Source: Planctomycetota bacterium
Lineage (GTDB): Bacteria > Planctomycetota > Planctomycetia > Planctomycetales > Planctomycetaceae
Direction: 5' to 3'
Assembly: GCA_029977045.1 (NCBI GenBank)
Contig: JAPOLP010000177.1
Coordinates: 1-9,021, forward strand
Length of the DNA: 9,021 nt
Shown in pieces: positions 8,301 through 9,021 of this stretch. A program made the translations under genes and the position numbers. The notes below the pieces were generated by a model. It saw only the letters and a program-made list of their open reading frames with translations. It was not told the DNA's origin and did no database searches. How positions within the stretch are numbered: the stretch's first letter is position 1; every line of letters begins with the position of its first letter.

Positions 8301-9021
8301 GCGTTGGCGTGAAGACCAGACCATCCAGCACCGTGTTGATGTTGTCGATGGTGCCCGTGAATTGAATCGATGCGTCATCGGTCCCGGTTCCGGCATCGAG
8401 AGTGATCAACCCGCCAAATCCAGCCGGAAGAGTCGTCGTTCCGTTCGTGCTGGTGAGCGTCACCTGGACGATATTGCCGTTGAAGAACGCGTCCGGGTCG
8501 TCAACTCGAATCTCGTTGTTCGTCGCTGTCGAAAACGTCAGCGATGTTGGAACAGCGGGAGTATTTTCGTCGACCGACTGTGTTCCGGGCACGGTGTTAA
8601 CCGGCGGATCGTTTGCGCCTTCGGTCACGACGATGTCAAACTGCACGCTGCCGTCGACACGGTTCGGCTGAATCTGATTGCCGGCGATGTCGACGATCTG
8701 CGACGGATCAACGACCGTGATGTTGTACGCCGATTCGCCTGGGAAGACGGTCACAGCGCGGAAGATCGCATCGTTGGTGTTGGCGTTGTATGTGTAAATG
8801 TAATCAATACCAGAGACGAGCGTCCGAGTGCCGTTGACGTCGGTCTGAGTGAAGACAAACGCGGATCCGTCAACCAGTCCGGTGACAGTATCGTCGACAC
8901 CAACACCAGGATTAGGCGGCGTACCCGGATCAGTAATACTGATCACGAACTCCGTCAGCAGGCCAGGATTGTTGAGGGCCACTTCTGTGTTGGCCGCATT
9001 GGTGTCAGCAGGGCCGTTGTC
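2251..9021 (-). CDS. Giant secreted RTX / cadherin-like repeat protein (5' end beyond the window)
   Basis: The frame is open to the right edge, so the 2,256 visible residues are the C-terminal part of a larger protein. Numbering from the first full codon (9021-9019), the order is: Ig-like module (1-135); nine cadherin-like repeats (137-1436); Big_9-type domain (1437-1530); cadherin domain with AEN, LDFE and RATDD motifs (1531-1632); beta-rich domain (1633-1859); three RTX blocks (about 1862-1918, 1979-2062, 2123-2224) split by two related 60-residue modules; acidic tail ending DFDALLI. There are no cysteines in the visible part, about ten lysines, one tryptophan and very many D, G and T residues. 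RTX nonapeptides bind calcium and fold after export. With no cysteine and an acidic/hydrophobic C-terminus, type I secretion is the best guess. An adhesin, biofilm matrix or cell-surface role is inferred from the cadherin-like repeats; no enzymatic domain is visible. The GTG at 8982 is internal. No secretion genes lie in the window. Confidence 0.92.
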   Translation of the reverse strand, partial: DNGPADTNAANTEVALNNPGLLTEFVISITDPGTPPNPGVGVDDTVTGLVDGSAFVFTQTDVNGTRTLVSGIDYIYTYNANTNDAIFRAVTVFPGESAYNITVVDPSQIVDIAGNQIQPNRVDGSVQFDIVVTEGANDPPVNTVPGTQSVDENTPAVPTSLTFSTATNNEIRVDDPDAFFNGNIVQVTLTSTNGTTTLPAGFGGLITLDAGTGTDDASIQFTGTIDNINTVLDGLVFTPTLNFNGMASLNILTDDLGNFSAEPSLTPMMDDDTINITVNPVNSAPVATSPAMVTATEDTDFDFTNTLSVSDAIDDPTDMTVVLVMVSVDEGTVTLNGTGGLVFTTGDGTDDATMSFTGTVIDINAALTGLLYHPYGAGASPNGANQHFNGMATLTLTVDDQGNTGSGTPLTDTATTTITVDPVNDPPVIFVDGAEFVTTIGAPADFSALERTPFVFDAAGSSLITIADVDVDDDTGMDSGKVTVVLTATDGTLTLGDNMAAAITGGAEGTTSITLFDLVANINTALDGLTFTPDMTFVSATAGRFGTVTIDVDDSGRSGANAVGTTDSETIELDVLEVNDAPVITFENVTKAEAINEDNTLTFDMANMNRITISDSPLDPVPGVGDEFQVMLTVSQGTLSLSGTTGLTFSFSDADGTGAGTGTANATMTFRGNLTDINAALLGLTYTPGLNYRGADTLTITVNDRGFTGAGVALMTTDTVAISVAEVNDDPEINAPTVVQAVEDTDLTLSVGGGNGITVTDLKDDPTQTGTGLYQLTLQLVDGDGALQLSATSGLDFSFNDINGMGVGTGTGGETLLRFRGTQADINAALDGLVYSPPAGVDGVSRTLAIELNDLGNIGLVGPDDGITTANVTIQIDGNNDAPVNLVPGTQTVAEDTDLTFSVGVGNAISVTDVDAAGGTVQVTLTATKGVLTLGNAGLVDFMFIPDAQGAPQGDGTDDVSMTFRGTLGNVNMALDGLVYTPSLNFAGPAQIEITTNDLGNSGVAPNNLPLSDIDVVPINVTPVNDPPEVTTQGPLTVVEDMDVTISSANGNRVAVGDVDLGSGKLLVTLSVDHGTVDLFRTTGLVFSVGDGISDRTMTFSGGLTAVNLALDGMIYTPDAGYVGVDTLTVDLDDQGSTGAGGPMMVSQDVAITVTPANDPPVLTLPGTQTANEDTNVTFASVNGNAITVADVDVNETMGGKVELTLGVTNGTLTLGTVAGLTGDTNGSDGALQFQGTLSAVNVALSGLRYTPAANFSGTDTLDVEVSDLGNTGTGGVLTDNGSVTINVTSVNDAPVNSLQSATAMVSEDPVSPLEFTTGNSNLISVSDVDVQAAEEVQVTLSVNNGTLTLTGTSGLSFSFSDANGTGAGTGSGDSSMTFRGMLANVNAALDGLDYQPNADFSGSDTLTITSNDLGQNGSGGAKTDTDTVTITVTGQNDAPVAADDSFTVLVGSFVNGNVLTNDSDVDGPTLAVVNPLVTDVMHGTLNIDFVTGAFTYTPDSMTAETSDSFQYTVTDGLLAGNTATVTISINAAPTISGATFSVAENSGSGTAVGSLSVSDPNMDNVSLSIIAGNTGSAFAIDNAGNITVNNPSALDFETTPTFTLTVRATDDAPVPGSRDVTVTVNLTDAAEAVTIDSADFAAASGLVTVRRDGTKIRFVNTGSGLDIASAPAHEFANVTSVTFIGQNDASDTLTVDFATGNPLPAGGLSYEGGSGVGSDSLILDDGGVVTFANVTHTFTSSSAGAVDIDGQTISYTGLEPIEDYLDADARVFNFGAAADEVVISDGAAGDGVSIISSTASSETVTFDSSGSSVTVNLGGGDDSLVPTGLDSTYAGQVIVNAGDGADTVDLSALTVDATINGGNGNDTITGGSGNDQVVGNAGDDVVRGGAGDDNVIGGAGRDTVSGGSGNNMVDGNGTSFDVLLEDVSGNVVLTDGMLTWDTGSNTLARIEGVVLVGGSGADVLDATAFTLFGVRLEGGDGDDTIRGTALNDVIFGDGGNDQVTAGSGNDIVFGGTGDDLLIGNAGDDQLNGDDGNDRVLGGAGIDTMSGGLGNDDIDGQGATGDVLRVTASGSNVTVSVGDIVHGAEIDLHNRVERIEITLDDSDNRFDGGAYTGRLFVYAMGGNDTILGGLGADVIFAGDGDDIVDGREGNDIVYAGSGADAVRGGTGVDRLIGNADNDTLLGSDGNDILFGGAGRDSILGEAGDDLIKGQGGFDKLAGGGNGTTTSAGDVIVPGTGDTIDDAFSFDFDALLI
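2350..2655 (-). repeat. RTX calcium-binding block C (11 nonapeptides)
   Basis: Eleven consecutive units from AMGGNDTIL to GQGGFDKLA, then GGG. Nearly all keep the D at position 6. The seventh, GNADNDTLL, has D in place of the second conserved glycine. This is the last and longest roll, placed directly before the C-terminal tail, as in other type I-secreted RTX proteins. Confidence 0.9.
2656..2835 (-). other. Spacer module 2 between RTX blocks B and C
   Basis: This module of 60 residues includes GDVLRVTASGSNVTV, NRVERIEITLDDSDNRFDGG and AYTGRLFVYA. It aligns with spacer module 1 (3088-3267), sharing D-V-L, S-G-x-N-V, R-I-E, an acidic turn and A-Y/F-T. The conserved pairing of block plus spacer suggests a higher-order repeat. 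Confidence 0.6.
2836..3087 (-). repeat. RTX calcium-binding block B (9 nonapeptides)
   Basis: Nine consecutive units from GGDGDDTIR to GGLGNDDID, then GQG. The second unit, GTALNDVIF, lacks the usual glycines yet keeps N-D; the others keep G-x-x-G-x-D, with A replacing the first G in the fourth and D replacing the third residue in others. This is a calcium beta-roll. Confidence 0.9.
3088..3267 (-). other. Spacer module 1 between RTX blocks A and B
   Basis: This module of 60 residues includes GNVVLTDGMLTW, ARIEGVVLVGGSGADVLDA and TAFTLFGVRLE. It aligns with the spacer at 2656-2835 at D-V-L, S-G, N-V, R-I-E, an acidic turn, A-x-T and a final hydrophobic strand leading into a new RTX block. Such modules recur between RTX blocks in other proteins from memory. 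It contains the only tryptophan seen in the protein. Confidence 0.6.
3268..3438 (-). repeat. RTX calcium-binding block A (6 nonapeptides)
   Basis: Six consecutive units of the form G-G-x-G-x-D-x-h-x (h hydrophobic), such as GGNGNDTIT, GGSGNDQVV and GGAGDDNVI, ending GNG. Each pair of turns in such a beta-roll binds calcium. The fifth unit has R before the key D, and the sixth has N in place of that D, so the last site may bind poorly. Confidence 0.9.
3445..4125 (-). other. Beta-rich linker domain before the RTX blocks
   Basis: This domain of about 227 residues lies between the cadherin domain and the first RTX block. It contains the segments DTLTVDFATGNPLPAGGLSY, VDIDGQTISYTGLEPIEDYL, ADARVFNFGAAADEVVISDG and ETVTFDSSGSSVTVNLGGGD. 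I recall similar strings, including T-V-D-F-x-x-G-N-P and Y-T-G-L-E-P-I, just before RTX repeats in giant planctomycete and cyanobacterial proteins. I know no family name for it. Likely a structural beta fold; no catalytic motif is apparent. Confidence 0.55.
4126..4431 (-). other. Classical cadherin domain of the giant protein
   Basis: This encodes about 102 residues with FSVAEN near the start, VGSLSVSDPNMDN, FAIDNAGNITV, LDFETTPTFTLTVRATDD and a closing V-T-V-N-L strand. The AEN, I-T-V, LDFE and R-A-T-D-D motifs carry the acidic residues that bind calcium between cadherin domains. Only one such unit is seen. In bacteria these domains usually support calcium-dependent adhesion or carbohydrate binding, an inference here. 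Confidence 0.85.
4432..4713 (-). other. Big_9-type (tandem-95-like) domain of the giant protein
   Basis: This encodes one unit beginning NDAPVAADDSFTV, continuing NVLTNDSDVDG, then HGTLNIDFVTGAFTYTP and SFQYTVTDG, and closing with a T-V-T-I strand. The order A-x-D-D-x-F/Y-T-V, N-V-L-x-N-D-x-D-x-D-G, H-G-T-L, F-x-Y-T-P and F-x-Y-T-V-x-D-G is the hallmark of the Big_9/tandem-95 family. It is of a different type from the nine preceding repeats and caps them before the cadherin domain. Confidence 0.8.
4714..8613 (-). repeat. Nine tandem cadherin-like/Ig-like repeats, about 133-155 residues each
   Basis: Unit boundaries, set at the recurring N-D/S-x-P-V/E start, are 8613-8179, 8178-7753, 7752-7288, 7287-6841, 6840-6385, 6384-5950, 5949-5551, 5550-5149 and 5148-4714. 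A typical unit has an E-D-T-x-x-x-F/L strand, then I-x-V-x-D-x-D, V-x-L-T-x-x-x-G-T-L-x-L, G-L-x-F-S, a glycine/aspartate loop, M-T/S-F-x-G-T-L, N-x-A-L-D-G-L-x-Y-T-P, N-F-x-G-x-D-T-L-T-I, N-D-L-G-N-x-G, and a closing T-I-x-V strand. The units have clearly diverged, so the duplications are not recent. Units 1, 6 and 8 share a PGTQ start, units 7 and 8 are shortest, and unit 3 is the most deviant. The array probably forms a long rod. Confidence 0.9.
8617..9021 (-). other. N-terminal visible Ig-like module of the giant protein
   Basis: This part runs from the edge (DNGPADTNAANTE...) through VFTQTDVNGTRTL, GIDYIYTYNA and YNITVVDPSQIVDIAGNQIQPN. The pattern of a tyrosine-rich strand, then Y-x-I/V-T-V, then D-x-A-G-N near the end, is typical of Big_5/SwmB-like bacterial Ig-like modules. 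The leading residues look like the end or linker of another module, so the array probably continues beyond the window. The family assignment is from memory of the pattern. Confidence 0.5.

Noticed and set aside
8617..8982. GTG at 8982 as the start of the giant protein
   Set aside because: The frame is open upstream to the window edge, and the residues before it (ending NAANTE) continue the same protein; no Shine-Dalgarno or signal peptide is seen.

Overview
The window looks like a piece of a planctomycete-type chromosome. It holds a giant, cysteine-free repeat protein and an ABC-2 permease whose sequence style (an N-terminal GPIFSREA motif and two halves fused in one chain) resembles planctomycete proteins. 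This assignment rests on remembered family resemblance; no marker gene is present. Both genes are on the minus strand, so transcription runs from high to low coordinates. The open frames on the plus strand are antisense shadows.

Right to left: positions 9021-2251 encode the C-terminal 2,256 residues of a giant, probably secreted protein. Its 5' end lies beyond the right edge. The visible order is an Ig-like module, nine cadherin-like/Ig-like repeats of about 133-155 residues, a Big_9-type (tandem-95-like) domain, a classical cadherin domain, and a roughly 225-residue beta-rich domain. Then come three blocks of RTX calcium-binding nonapeptides (about 26 units) separated by two related 60-residue modules, and a short acidic/hydrophobic tail ending DFDALLI. 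Lack of cysteine, strong acidity, RTX repeats and that tail together suggest type I secretion and calcium-dependent folding outside the cell, with an adhesive or matrix role inferred.

Positions 2250-1765 are about 490 bp without a convincing gene. They hold two GC-rich palindromes just after the giant gene and, nearer the next gene, a plausible extended -10 promoter and a Shine-Dalgarno sequence. Positions 1764-22 encode a fused, internally duplicated ABC-2 permease of about 580 residues, best started at a TTG codon. Its ATPase partner is not in the window.

The two genes share a strand but probably not a function. The permease is not of the type I secretion class, and the gap with its own promoter argues for separate transcription. 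No RNA gene, insertion sequence, CRISPR array or phage feature was seen. The most interesting content is the modular architecture of the giant protein, not a new multi-gene system.
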